64,000 nt of DNA from Oscillospiraceae bacterium (GTDB lineage: Bacteria; Bacillota; Clostridia; Oscillospirales; CAG-382): positions 1-64,000 of the forward strand of contig SVQU01000005.1 in NCBI GenBank assembly GCA_015065165.1, given 5' to 3'. This document shows, piece after piece, positions 1 through 8,112 of the stretch; position 1 is the first letter of the stretch; the number at the start of each line of letters is the position of its first letter. A model generated the notes under the pieces. The model had not been told where the DNA came from, made no database searches, and saw only the letters and a program-made list of their open reading frames with translations. The position numbers and the translations under genes were made by a program.

Positions 1-424
1 CCGAGATAAACACGATGATTTTTGAAGAAAAACGAACGTCGCCCTACAAGCGTAGGGCAGTTGAAGTTTTTCTTCAAAGCCCTTGAAAATACAATAAAAT
101 TAATTCCTTATAAAAGAAACAAGCTTCGAAAAAAACATAATGAAGCTTGTTTTTCGTTATAATATTTCTTTCAAGGGCGTAAAGGGCGTGTTTAGCGCGG
201 AGAGTTAAAAGAGATGCTAAAAGACCGAGATAAACACGATGATTTTTGAAGAAAAACGAACGTCGCCCTACAAGCGTAGGGCAGTTGAAGTTTTTCTTCA
301 AAGCCCTTGAAAATACAATAAAATTAATTCCTTATAAAAGAAACAAGCTTCAAAAAAACCATAATGAAGCTTGTTTTTCGTTATAATATTTCTTTCAAGG
401 GCGTAAAGGGCGTGTTTAGCGCGG
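1..424. repeat. Two direct copies of a 200-bp element with terminal inverted repeats
   Basis: Copies at 1-200 and 225-424 differ at about two positions (both near the loop of the AAGCTT hairpin) and are separated by 24 bp. Each starts CCGAGATAAACACG and ends CGTGTTTAGCGCGG, terminal inverted repeats that match at 12 of 14 positions. Inside are two nested foldback domains. One is TTTGAAGAAAAAC/GTTTTTCTTCAAA enclosing GCCCTAC/GTAGGGC. The other is GCCCTTGAAA/TTTCAAGGGC enclosing an AAACAAGCTTC/GAAGCTTGTTT hairpin. Copy 2 ends two bases before the rlmH stop, so it lies in the 3' region of the minus-strand operon. It has no credible coding capacity; the 75-aa ORF is a shadow. It resembles a MITE or a large REP-type element. 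Copy 1 begins at the window edge, so further copies could lie upstream. Confidence 0.85.
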
Positions 425-426
425 TC

Positions 427-897
427 TTACTTATGGTATTTTTTGCCGGTATTAATGGCAAACGCCCTGTAAACCTGCTCGGCAAGCATAACACGGGCTA
501 ACATATGGGGGAAGGTCATTTCCGACATGGAAAGTCTGACGTCGCATTCCTTTTTTAAATTCTCGTCAAGCCCGAAGCTTGAGCCGATTATAAAACAAAT
601 AGGGCGTGATTCTGCTTTGAAAAGGTCGGCAAACTTTGTGCTGGAAAGCTGTTTGCCCTCGATACACATTGCGATTTTAACCGCCTGCTTGGGTATAGCC
701 GCCCTAATGGCGGTTGCCTCTTTCTCCAAGGCTTTTTTAATGAGCTTTTCGGAATCCTCCCCAAAGGCAGATTCTTCTTTTATACAAATTGTTTTGTAAT
801 CGCAAAAGGCTTTAAGACGCTTTATATATTCGTTTTCGGCATCCTTAAAGTATTTTTCCTTAAAATCGCCCACGTGTATAATGGTTACACTTGTCAT
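427..897 (-). CDS. rlmH: 23S rRNA (pseudouridine1915-N3)-methyltransferase RlmH
   Basis: This SPOUT-family methyltransferase modifies pseudouridine 1915 in helix 69 of 23S rRNA, using SAM. Its 156-aa length is typical. The C-terminal knot region shows IIGSSFGLD, the LSMSEMTFPHMLARVMLAEQVYRA segment and the terminal GKKYHK, all RlmH hallmarks. The start is supported by AGAGGAAC upstream of ATG. It overlaps the flavin reductase upstream by 4 nt and is the last gene of the minus operon, followed directly by the 200-bp repeat elements. Confidence 0.96.
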   Translation of the reverse strand: MTSVTIIHVGDFKEKYFKDAENEYIKRLKAFCDYKTICIKEESAFGEDSEKLIKKALEKEATAIRAAIPKQAVKIAMCIEGKQLSSTKFADLFKAESRPICFIIGSSFGLDENLKKECDVRLSMSEMTFPHMLARVMLAEQVYRAFAINTGKKYHK

Positions 898-1478
898 TTT
901 CTGTTCCTCTTAAGATTTTTGCGCTTTCTTACCGAAAAACCGAAATCTCCGATTTTTTTGCCCAAAGCAAAATAATCTCCGTGGGCATAGGCGCAAAGGT
1001 TTGCCTTTTCAAGCATCAAGCGACCTTTGTCGTCAACCAAATTTTCGTCCACCGAAACCGCAAGGATATCTGCAATAAACATATCGTGTGTGCCCAAAGG
1101 GACGATTTGCGAGGTTTTACATTCCAAAACGATAGGACATTCACCAATGCTTGGGCATTTCACCTCGAAGGATTCCTCCTTGGTTAGCTTGCAATCCGCA
1201 AACTTGTCGCACTCTCTGCCCGACTTTACACCGCAATAATCCACGGCTTTAATTATATCGGTGGTGGGAATATTAACACAGAATTCACCCGAATTTTTAA
1301 TTATATCGTAAGAAAACCTTTCGGGGCGCACCGAAATATAAAGCTTGGGCGGGTGAGAAGCCACAATGCCCGTCCAACCGATGGTAATTATGTTTGCGTT
1401 TTCGGTATCTCCGCAGGACACCAAAACCGAGGGTACGGGGGCAAGTAACGTACTGCCCTTCCATTTTTGTTTTGCCAT
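894..1478 (-). CDS. Flavin reductase family protein
   Basis: This 194-aa protein has the flavin-reductase-like split-barrel fold expected to bind FMN. The N-terminal part shows PVPSVLVSCGD and the ITIGWTGIVASHPP segment, typical of the flavoredoxin/FlaRed group. The substrate and partner are not visible. The ribosome binding site is AAGGTG before ATG. It is translationally coupled to rlmH and preceded by tcdA. Such proteins reduce or carry flavin for a partner oxidoreductase, but no partner is encoded next to it. Confidence 0.88.
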   Translation of the reverse strand: MAKQKWKGSTLLAPVPSVLVSCGDTENANIITIGWTGIVASHPPKLYISVRPERFSYDIIKNSGEFCVNIPTTDIIKAVDYCGVKSGRECDKFADCKLTKEESFEVKCPSIGECPIVLECKTSQIVPLGTHDMFIADILAVSVDENLVDDKGRLMLEKANLCAYAHGDYFALGKKIGDFGFSVRKRKNLKRNRK

Positions 1479-1512
1479 ATAACACCTTAAATATCTGAAA
1501 TTTCTTTGTTTT

Positions 1513-2229
1513 TTATTCCGCGGGGCAATCCTTTATAATTTCGCTTACAATTTCAAAAGCCATTCTTATCCCTGCGGTTGCAGGTACGAAAATTATGCTG
1601 GAGGGAGTTGCTCTGCCCGTAATTTCGTTTCTGCCCTCGATACATTCCTTGGGCGGTTCTTCCGAAAAAACAACCTTCAAAGCCTTAATATCCCTTGCCT
1701 TTAATTCCTTCCGCATAACCCTTGCCAAAGGGTCCCCCGCGGTGGAATAAACGTCCTTTACGGCGATTTTCGAAGGGTCGATACGGTTGCCCGTACCCAT
1801 AGATGATATAATTTCAACCCCTTTTTCCTTGGCGGTGGTAATCAACAATATCTTCGAGGTTACCGTGTCGATACAGTCGGCGATAAAATCGTAATTCGTC
1901 AGGTCGATTTCATCCTTGGTTTCGGCAGAATAGAAAAGGTTTAAAGCCTTTACGTTGCAATTGGGGTTGATATCCTTAATGCGCTCTGCCGAAAGGTCGG
2001 CTTTGGATTTGCCAAGGGTAGAGTTAAGGGCAATAAGCTGGCGGTTTCGGTTGGTTTCCGAGGCAATATCGCCATCCACAACGGTGATACTTCCCACACC
2101 GCACCGAGCCAATGCCTCGGCACACCAAGAGCCAACGCCCCCCACACCGAAAACAATAACCGATGATTTATTAAGTTTTTCTATACCCGATTCTCCCAAA
2201 AGGGGAATCGAACGTTCAAGCAAACTCAT
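1513..2229 (-). CDS. tcdA: tRNA threonylcarbamoyladenosine dehydratase TcdA
   Basis: This E1-like, ThiF/MoeB-fold ATPase cyclizes t6A37 of tRNA to ct6A. The 238-aa sequence opens with ERSIPLLGESGIEKL and then the nucleotide-binding VIVFGVGGVGSWCAEAL. It continues with the conserved NRQLIAL and DCIDTVTSK segments and SMGTGNRIDP. The length is typical of TcdA and shorter than MoeB. It is closely followed by the flavin reductase gene and preceded by rqcH at 7 nt, so it is probably co-transcribed. Confidence 0.92.
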   Translation of the reverse strand: MSLLERSIPLLGESGIEKLNKSSVIVFGVGGVGSWCAEALARCGVGSITVVDGDIASETNRNRQLIALNSTLGKSKADLSAERIKDINPNCNVKALNLFYSAETKDEIDLTNYDFIADCIDTVTSKILLITTAKEKGVEIISSMGTGNRIDPSKIAVKDVYSTAGDPLARVMRKELKARDIKALKVVFSEEPPKECIEGRNEITGRATPSSIIFVPATAGIRMAFEIVSEIIKDCPAE

Positions 2230-2236
2230 AAACTAC

Positions 2237-3958
2237 TCATTTCTCAAAAGGATTAACCGCATCAACCACGGCGGAATAGTATTTTTCATAGGTGATAAAT
2301 CCAAGGGGACTGCCCGAAGGCTTTTTAAGGTTTCTAACCCTTGTATAATCCACCTCTACGTTTCGGCTGCCACGCTTTTCGCTGTAATAGGCGGCAAGCA
2401 TCAGGGCTTCGTTATAATCTCTGTCGGTGGGTTCTTCGTTTCCGTTGGGGGTTAGAATAACGTGAGAACCATGGAAGCCTTTTATATGAAACCAAATTTC
2501 GTTTCTGTCGGCACTGCCTGTTAAACTGTCGTTTTGTTTGTTGTTTCTGCCCACGCGCACCAAAAGTCCGTCGGTGGTGGTGAAGGACAATGGCTTTGCG
2601 GCGGGGGTTTTCTTCTTTTTGCCCTGTGGGTTTTTGTCCGAAAGATATCCGCCCTCGGCAAGCTCGGTTTTAATTTCCGCCAATTCCTGCGGGCTTGCGG
2701 CGCGGTTTATAAAAGAAAGTACGCTTTCTAAATAATCACATTCCGCCAGAGTTTTTTCGATCTGTTGGGCGAGAACAACCGCTGCCCTTTTCATTTTTGC
2801 ATATTTTTTATAATACTTCTGGGCATTTTTCGCAGGTGTCAAAGAAACGTCCAAAGAAACGGTTATCTCTTCTCCCGATTCATAATCCATACCCGTAACA
2901 CTGCTGTCCCCTTGGTGTATGCGGTAAATGTTGGCGGTTATAACGTCCCCGCAAATACGCACCTCATCCATTTTTTCGGTCTCTCTAAGCTCGTCTTGTA
3001 AAAGCACCGATTTTTTTCGTGCGCGGGAAAGATGTGTGTTAACCGTTTTAACTAACTCGTGGGAATACTTCCCGATATTAACTGCTTCTTCCTTTTTTCC
3101 GAAATAATCGGTAAGGAGGGAAGAAAAGCTTTCGAAAGCCGTGGGGGTTACACCATATTGCAAAAGGGGAATAAAGGAATATTCAACCCCGTTGCCATCG
3201 CTGTCAAACACCGCGTTGGGTGAAAATTCTTTATTTTCAAGGGCGTTTTTAAGCCAATTAAACCAAACCAAAAGCTCTTTTGCATTTTCCTCGGTCAAGG
3301 TTGCATCTATATCCCCAAAGGCTCTGAAAGCAAGCTCGCGAGCCACAACGGGGGAAAAACCGAGAAAGCTTTTTAACAAAAAGTCCCTTGCCAAAAGTGG
3401 GGCTTTTTCTGTTGCCAACGCCAAAAAGGCTTTGTCATCCACAGAAAAAACCGAAATTTTGTCCTGCTTTGGGGGAAGTTCATAGGGCATACCCGAAAAT
3501 ATCGCGCGTACCCCCGAGGTGATGTCCGAAACCGAAGAAGCCGAAAGAATCCTTCCGTTTTCCTCGGTGAGTATTATGTTTGAATACTTACCCATCATTT
3601 CGGCATAGATATATTTTCGCTTGATATATCCCATTTCGTCGGCGGCATCAAAGGCGAATTTAATAATTCTTTCGTTTTCAACCCATTCCGCCCCCATAAA
3701 TTTGCCGTTTTGCAAATGCTTGCGGTAAAGCATACAGGTGGGTGTGGGTGTGTCGGGACGCGCCACCGATTCTGCGGTTATTGCCAGAATAGGGCGGGAT
3801 GCCGAGGCGGAAATAACGAAATTTCCCCTTTGTCCGTTGCCGTAAATCTGAAAATAAAAGCAGGTTTGTGAGCTTTGGTGAATCTTTTCAACCCTTGCGC
3901 CTGCCCAACTATTCAATTCCTGTGCCACTGCGGCAGAAAAAAGTCCGTCAAATGCCAT
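2237..3958 (-). CDS. rqcH: RqcH (NFACT family ribosome quality-control protein)
   Basis: This is the bacterial Rqc2/NEMF homologue. It binds stalled 50S-peptidyl-tRNA and directs C-terminal alanine tailing. The 573-aa protein starts MAFDGLFSAAVAQEL, the NFACT-N (FbpA) domain. It has a coiled-coil middle (about 280-430) and a C-terminal NFACT-R/DUF814 domain with GRNNKQNDSLTG and EIWFHIKGFHGSHVIL. The start has AGAGGA upstream. Older annotation calls this fibronectin-binding protein. It sits between the nif3-like gene and tcdA. Confidence 0.94.
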   Translation of the reverse strand: MAFDGLFSAAVAQELNSWAGARVEKIHQSSQTCFYFQIYGNGQRGNFVISASASRPILAITAESVARPDTPTPTCMLYRKHLQNGKFMGAEWVENERIIKFAFDAADEMGYIKRKYIYAEMMGKYSNIILTEENGRILSASSVSDITSGVRAIFSGMPYELPPKQDKISVFSVDDKAFLALATEKAPLLARDFLLKSFLGFSPVVARELAFRAFGDIDATLTEENAKELLVWFNWLKNALENKEFSPNAVFDSDGNGVEYSFIPLLQYGVTPTAFESFSSLLTDYFGKKEEAVNIGKYSHELVKTVNTHLSRARKKSVLLQDELRETEKMDEVRICGDVITANIYRIHQGDSSVTGMDYESGEEITVSLDVSLTPAKNAQKYYKKYAKMKRAAVVLAQQIEKTLAECDYLESVLSFINRAASPQELAEIKTELAEGGYLSDKNPQGKKKKTPAAKPLSFTTTDGLLVRVGRNNKQNDSLTGSADRNEIWFHIKGFHGSHVILTPNGNEEPTDRDYNEALMLAAYYSEKRGSRNVEVDYTRVRNLKKPSGSPLGFITYEKYYSAVVDAVNPFEK

Positions 3959-3975
3959 ATATTCCTCTTGGTGGG

Positions 3976-4737
3976 TTAGATAATTTCCATTTCAGCATCG
4001 GGTTTATAGGTAAAAACAAAGGATTCTATACCCATATTTTCTATCATTTCCTTGAGAACGGGTACAATAACACGCTCTGTGCCGTAATGGGTGGCGCAAA
4101 CAAGATTCAACCCCAATTCTTTACAATCAATCAAATGGTTGTGCATAACCTCGCCGGTCAAAAATGTGTCTGCCCCTGCTTTTATTGCGGCGGCGATTTC
4201 ATCCTTACCGCAACCCGAAACCAAGGCAACACGTCTTACCTTTTTGTAGGAGTGAACTAAGATTAATTCTTCATAAGGAATTTGTATACTGTCTGACACC
4301 TGCTCGGCAAAATCCTTTAAATTGCAGGGTTCGTAATCGCCGATTCTGCCATAGGGTAAAAAGGCGGATACGTTTGTTAATCCTATGGTTTCTGCCAACA
4401 CGTCGTTTACTCCGCCCTCCATACTGTCAAGGCGGGTGTGGTAGGAAAGCACGGCGATGTTGTTCTTTATACATTCAATAACACGTTTTCCAACGCTGTC
4501 ATCGGGTGTAACCCGTCCCAAAGGCTTAAAAACAAGAGGGTGGTGGGTGATAATCACGTTGCAACCCAAATGTATTGCGTTTCGGATAGCATAGGTAGTG
4601 CAATCCAACGTGCACAACACCCTTGTTACCTCTGCGTTAGGGTCGGGAATAATCATTCTGCCATCGTTGTCCCAAGCCTCGGACAATTCGGGCGATATTA
4701 TTTCATCAAGTTTTTTTGCCAATTGTTCAACGGTCAT
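3976..4737 (-). CDS. NIF3-like / GTP cyclohydrolase I type 2 homologue, metal-binding
   Basis: The 253-aa protein matches the NIF3/YbgI/YqfO family. It carries ITHHPLVFKPLGRV, SYHTRLDSMEGGVND and, near the C terminus, LTGEVMHNHLIDCKELGLNLVCATHYGTE. These His, Asp and Glu residues build the dimetal site. The biochemical role of the family is unsettled. The version here lacks the inserted PII-like middle domain of Bacillus YqfO. GAGGT precedes ATG. It is the first gene after the terminator at 4756-4782. Confidence 0.9.
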   Translation of the reverse strand: MTVEQLAKKLDEIISPELSEAWDNDGRMIIPDPNAEVTRVLCTLDCTTYAIRNAIHLGCNVIITHHPLVFKPLGRVTPDDSVGKRVIECIKNNIAVLSYHTRLDSMEGGVNDVLAETIGLTNVSAFLPYGRIGDYEPCNLKDFAEQVSDSIQIPYEELILVHSYKKVRRVALVSGCGKDEIAAAIKAGADTFLTGEVMHNHLIDCKELGLNLVCATHYGTERVIVPVLKEMIENMGIESFVFTYKPDAEMEII

Positions 4738-4755
4738 AATATACCTCGATATCTA

Positions 4756-4782
4756 CAAAAAACCGCATAAAGCGGTTTTTTG
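4756..4782. terminator. Bidirectional intrinsic terminator
   Basis: The palindrome AAAAAACCGC ataa GCGGTTTTTT gives a strong GC stem flanked by A and T runs. On the minus strand it lies after the transketolase C-terminal subunit gene and before the nif3-like gene, so it divides the minus gene run. Confidence 0.85.
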
Positions 4783-4799
4783 TTTAGGATATTTGAATC

Positions 4800-5735
4800 T
4801 TACTTGTTTAACATTGCCTTAACGCGCTTAACAATACCTGCGGCGTTAAGCTGATAATGCTCAAGCAACACGCCTGCGGGTGCGCTTGTACCGAAAACGT
4901 CGTTAATGCCAAGCTTGGTAAGCTTTGCGTTGCCGGTTTCGGCAAGAACGCTTGCAACTGCATCGCCAAGACCACCGATAACCGAATGTTCTTCGGCGGT
5001 AAGGATGTTGCCGGTTTTAGCGGCATATTCCTTAATAAGCTTATCGTCAAGGGGTTTAATGGTGTGGATATCGATAACAGCGGCATCAATACCGTCTGCC
5101 GCAAGGGCGGCTCTTGCCTCCATAGCGGCGGCAACCATAATACCTGTTGCAACAATGGTGATATCCTTGCCGTCGGCAAGAACGATACCCTTGCCCAGCT
5201 TAAATTCTCTTTCGCCCTTTTCGTAGAACTGGGGAACTGCATATCTGCCTAAACGCATATAAACGGGGCCGTTGTGGTGGAGAACCTCCTCTAACAAAGC
5301 CTCGGTAGAAGCAGAATCGGCGGGGCAAACAACCGTCATACCGGGGAGAGCACGCATAATTGCGATATCCTCGCAGAACTGGTGGGTTGCGCCGTCTTCA
5401 CCAACGGTGATACCTGCGTGAGAAGCGCAGATTTTAACAGGAAGTCTGGGGTATGCCACAGAGTTTCTGATCTGCTCGAATGCTCTGCCGCAAGCAAACA
5501 TCGCAAAGGATGATGCAAAGGCAGGGGTGCCGGTTGCGGCAATACCTGCGGCAACCGAAATCATATTTTCTTCTGCGATACCGCAGTTAAAGAAACGTTC
5601 GGGGAACTTCTTTGCGAAAACAGCGGTCTGTGTAGAGCCGGAAAGGTCGGCATCAAGCACGTAAAAATCATATTTTTCGCCTAACTCGGTAAGCTTTCTA
5701 CCATAGGCTACTCGGGTTGCTTCTTTTTCAGCCAT
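4800..5735 (-). CDS. Transketolase, C-terminal subunit (split transketolase)
   Basis: This is the pyrimidine-binding plus C-terminal half of transketolase (pentose phosphate pathway, two-carbon ketol transfer with TPP). It has FNCGIAEENMISVAAGIA with the catalytic Glu, CASHAGITVGEDGATHQ, and a C-terminal transketolase domain with TAEEHSVIGGLGDAVASV. I moved the start to MAEKEATR because the GGAGG lies about 9 nt before that ATG but directly against the ORF-track ATG. That start gives an ATGGCTGA overlap with the upstream N-terminal subunit. The protein is 311 aa. Confidence 0.95.
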   Translation of the reverse strand: MAEKEATRVAYGRKLTELGEKYDFYVLDADLSGSTQTAVFAKKFPERFFNCGIAEENMISVAAGIAATGTPAFASSFAMFACGRAFEQIRNSVAYPRLPVKICASHAGITVGEDGATHQFCEDIAIMRALPGMTVVCPADSASTEALLEEVLHHNGPVYMRLGRYAVPQFYEKGEREFKLGKGIVLADGKDITIVATGIMVAAAMEARAALAADGIDAAVIDIHTIKPLDDKLIKEYAAKTGNILTAEEHSVIGGLGDAVASVLAETGNAKLTKLGINDVFGTSAPAGVLLEHYQLNAAGIVKRVKAMLNK

Positions 5736-6582
5736 TTTTAACATCCTCCGCTGCTTTTATCCATGCATCGCGCAATTCTTTTTCGGCGATAGCATATTCA
5801 TCTTCCTTGGGCGCTTTGCCGTGCCAGGAATAGTTGTTTTCCATAAAGGAAACGCCCTTGCCCTTAACCGTCTTGCAGATGATAACCGAGGGCTTGCCGC
5901 TTTTTTTAGCTTCTGCCACTGCGTTGTCGATAGCCTCAAAATCGTGGCCGTCGATAACCTGTGCGAACCAACCGAAAGCACGGAACTTTTCGTCAACGGG
6001 GTGGGGGTTCATAACGTCTTCAACCGCGCCGTCGATCTGATATCCGTTGCAGTCTACAAAAGCAATTATATTGTCAAGCTTATATTGGTTTGCGAACATA
6101 GCCGCCTCCCAAACCTGACCTTCTTCTATTTCGCCGTCGCCCAATGCGGTGTAAACCGTCCAATCATAACCCTTGCGCTTTGCCACAACAGCCATACCGC
6201 AAGCGGTAGAAAAGCCTTGACCCAAAGAGCCTGTGGACATATCAATGCCGGGGATGGTCTTCATATCGGGGTGGCCCTGAAGCATACCGCCCAATTTACG
6301 AAGCATCTTAAGCTCCTCAACGGGGAAATAACCCTTAAGAGCAAGCGCAGAATAGAGCGCGGGACAGCAGTGGCCCTTGGAAAGGACAAATCTGTCGCGG
6401 GACTCCATCGTGGGGTCTGCGGGGTTAACGTTCATTTTGTGAAAATAAAGATAAGTGATAACGTCGGCGATAGACAGAGATCCACCCGGATGTCCGCTTT
6501 TTGCGCCGTAAACCGCCTCGACAGAGAGCATTCTCACCTTGGCGGCTCTTTCTTTCAGCATAAGAAGTGTGTTTCTTTCCAT
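5728..6582 (-). CDS. Transketolase, N-terminal subunit
   Basis: This 284-aa half carries the TPP-diphosphate-binding domain: SGHPGGSLSIADV near residue 30, RDRFVLSKGHCCPALY, and the GDGEIEEGQVWEAA metal/TPP motif followed by NIIAFVDCNGYQIDG. It acts as a heterotetramer with the downstream subunit, whose gene overlaps by 8 nt. Split transketolases are common in Clostridia and archaea. The ribosome binding site is AAAGGAAACAGGA. The gene lies 38 nt after the RluD-type synthase stop. Confidence 0.95.
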   Translation of the reverse strand: MERNTLLMLKERAAKVRMLSVEAVYGAKSGHPGGSLSIADVITYLYFHKMNVNPADPTMESRDRFVLSKGHCCPALYSALALKGYFPVEELKMLRKLGGMLQGHPDMKTIPGIDMSTGSLGQGFSTACGMAVVAKRKGYDWTVYTALGDGEIEEGQVWEAAMFANQYKLDNIIAFVDCNGYQIDGAVEDVMNPHPVDEKFRAFGWFAQVIDGHDFEAIDNAVAEAKKSGKPSVIICKTVKGKGVSFMENNYSWHGKAPKEDEYAIAEKELRDAWIKAAEDVKNG

Positions 6583-6620
6583 TTTCCTGTTTCCTTTCGG
6601 ATTTAGAATCTTTTGTCTGA

Positions 6621-7532
6621 CTAAAGCCCGGCACGGCGCATCGCATCGCTGAAATACGTTGGTCTTGCCGCTTCAAACGTCAGTGTTTCACCTGTGATGG
6701 GGTGTACAAAAGAGATATATTTCGCGAACAGGCATTGACCGTCAAGCCCAAGCCCGTAACGTGCGTTTCCATATACCGTGTCCCCCGCAACGGGATGACC
6801 GATATGCGACATATGCACCCTTATCTGGTGCGTTCTGCCTGTTTCAAGAGTTAACTCAAGGTGAGTATAAAGCGCGCTTTCGCCCTTTACCTCCCAATGG
6901 GTTGTCGCCTCTTTGGAGTTTTGCAGAGTAACCGCCATTTTCTTTCTGTCGGTTTTGTGTCTGCCGATGGGGGCACAAACCGTGCCCTTTGGTTCTTTTA
7001 AATGTCCGCCCACGATTGCTTCGTATTTTCTCACAAAAGAGTGAACCGCAATCTGCTGGGCAAGACCTTGATGAGCCTCGTCGGTTTTGGCAACAATAAG
7101 CAAACCCGAGGTGTCCTTATCTATACGGTGAACAATTCCCGGTCTGACAACGCCGTTTATAGATGAAAGCCTGCCCTTGCAGTGATAAAGCAAGGCGTTA
7201 ACCAGCGTTCCGTCGGGGTTGCCGGGGGCAGGGTGAACCACCATTCCGCGGGGCTTATCCACCACCAACAGATAATCGTCCTCGTAAACGATATCAATGG
7301 GGATATTCTGGGGCGTTGCTTCAAGCTCCTTGGCTTCGGGAATTTCAATTTCCAAAACCTCGCCCGCCTGAATAAGATATTTCTTTTCCCGAGCCTTTCC
7401 GTTTACAAGCAATTTGCCTTCCGAAATAAGCTCCTGCGCGCGGGCGCGGCTTATTTCAAAGAATTTTGCCGCTGCGGCATCCAGCCTAAGCTTTTCTGCC
7501 ACGTCCTGCTCGGTAACGGTGTAGCTATTCAT
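6621..7532 (-). CDS. rluD: RluA/RluD-family 23S rRNA pseudouridine synthase
   Basis: The protein has an N-terminal S4 RNA-binding domain (DAAAAKFFEISRARAQELISEGKLLVNG) and a pseudouridine synthase domain with the catalytic motif GIVHRIDKDTSGLLIVAK (Asp is the nucleophile). It ends with RTHQIRVHMSHIGHPVAGD. I prefer the internal ATG at 7532 (MNSYTVTEQDV) over the ORF-track start: it overlaps the lspA stop as ATGAATAG and drops a basic leader read from the lspA frame. The mature length is 303 aa. The lspA-rluD pair is a classic Firmicutes arrangement. The exact target uridines are inferred. Confidence 0.92.
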   Translation of the reverse strand: MNSYTVTEQDVAEKLRLDAAAAKFFEISRARAQELISEGKLLVNGKAREKKYLIQAGEVLEIEIPEAKELEATPQNIPIDIVYEDDYLLVVDKPRGMVVHPAPGNPDGTLVNALLYHCKGRLSSINGVVRPGIVHRIDKDTSGLLIVAKTDEAHQGLAQQIAVHSFVRKYEAIVGGHLKEPKGTVCAPIGRHKTDRKKMAVTLQNSKEATTHWEVKGESALYTHLELTLETGRTHQIRVHMSHIGHPVAGDTVYGNARYGLGLDGQCLFAKYISFVHPITGETLTFEAARPTYFSDAMRRAGL

Positions 7533-8112
7533 TCTCGCCCTTTTCCTCGGTGTTTTCTTGGGTGGTTTCGGCTTCTTCAATTTCTTCGCCTTGGGGTTCG
7601 GCGTTTTCCGCGCCAATCAAGGCCTCGTTTGCCGCCTTTTCCTCGGCAAGACGCTTTTCCACCTTGCTGTCGTAAAACAATACGTAAATTATCAACAACA
7701 CTGCGCCCACCGAAATAAAGCAATCGGCAATATTAAAGGTGGGGAAGTCGATAAATTCCGTGTGAAGAAAATCCACCACGTATTGAAGGCGAATTCGGTC
7801 TATCATATTACCGATACCGCCGCCCAATACCATAGCAAGGGAAATATTCATAAGCATATGGCGGTGGTAATTCTTGGCAAGAACAAATACCACCAAGCCC
7901 ATAGCCAACAGAGAAACCGTAATTAACACAACCCGTTCCGAGCCGCCGCCGTCAAGAATACTCCAACCGCCGCCGGTGTTTCGGGTGTGGTAAAAGCTCA
8001 TAAACCCTTTTATAAAGGGGATTTTATCGTGAAGCTCAATGTTTTGAACAACGATGTATTTGGTGATTTGGTCTGCAATTATGGCGAAAATCGCAATAAT
8101 TGCGGCTAACAT
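7525..8112 (-). CDS. lspA: Lipoprotein signal peptidase (signal peptidase II)
   Basis: This membrane aspartyl protease cleaves prolipoprotein signal peptides after lipidation. The motifs are ADQITKYIV, NTGGGWSI, GGGIGNMIDRI (first catalytic Asp), and VVDFLHTEFIDFPTFNIADCFI (second catalytic Asp). Four membrane segments are visible. At 195 aa it is longer than usual because of a roughly 45-residue Glu-rich cytoplasmic tail, whose role is unknown. It overlaps the ileS stop by 7 nt and the rluD start by 8 nt. Confidence 0.95.
   Translation of the reverse strand: MLAAIIAIFAIIADQITKYIVVQNIELHDKIPFIKGFMSFYHTRNTGGGWSILDGGGSERVVLITVSLLAMGLVVFVLAKNYHRHMLMNISLAMVLGGGIGNMIDRIRLQYVVDFLHTEFIDFPTFNIADCFISVGAVLLIIYVLFYDSKVEKRLAEEKAANEALIGAENAEPQGEEIEEAETTQENTEEKGENE

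Noticed and set aside
74-301. 75-aa ORF on the minus strand across the 200-bp repeat
   Set aside because: It lies entirely within the foldback repeat, has no ribosome binding site and no family resemblance.
1-424. CRISPR array interpretation of the repeated sequence
   Set aside because: Only two 200-bp copies with internal inverted repeats; no short repeat-spacer pattern and no cas genes.
7533-7616. 28-residue basic N-terminal extension of the RluD-type protein
   Set aside because: It is lspA coding sequence in another frame; the ATG overlapping the lspA stop fits the family start.
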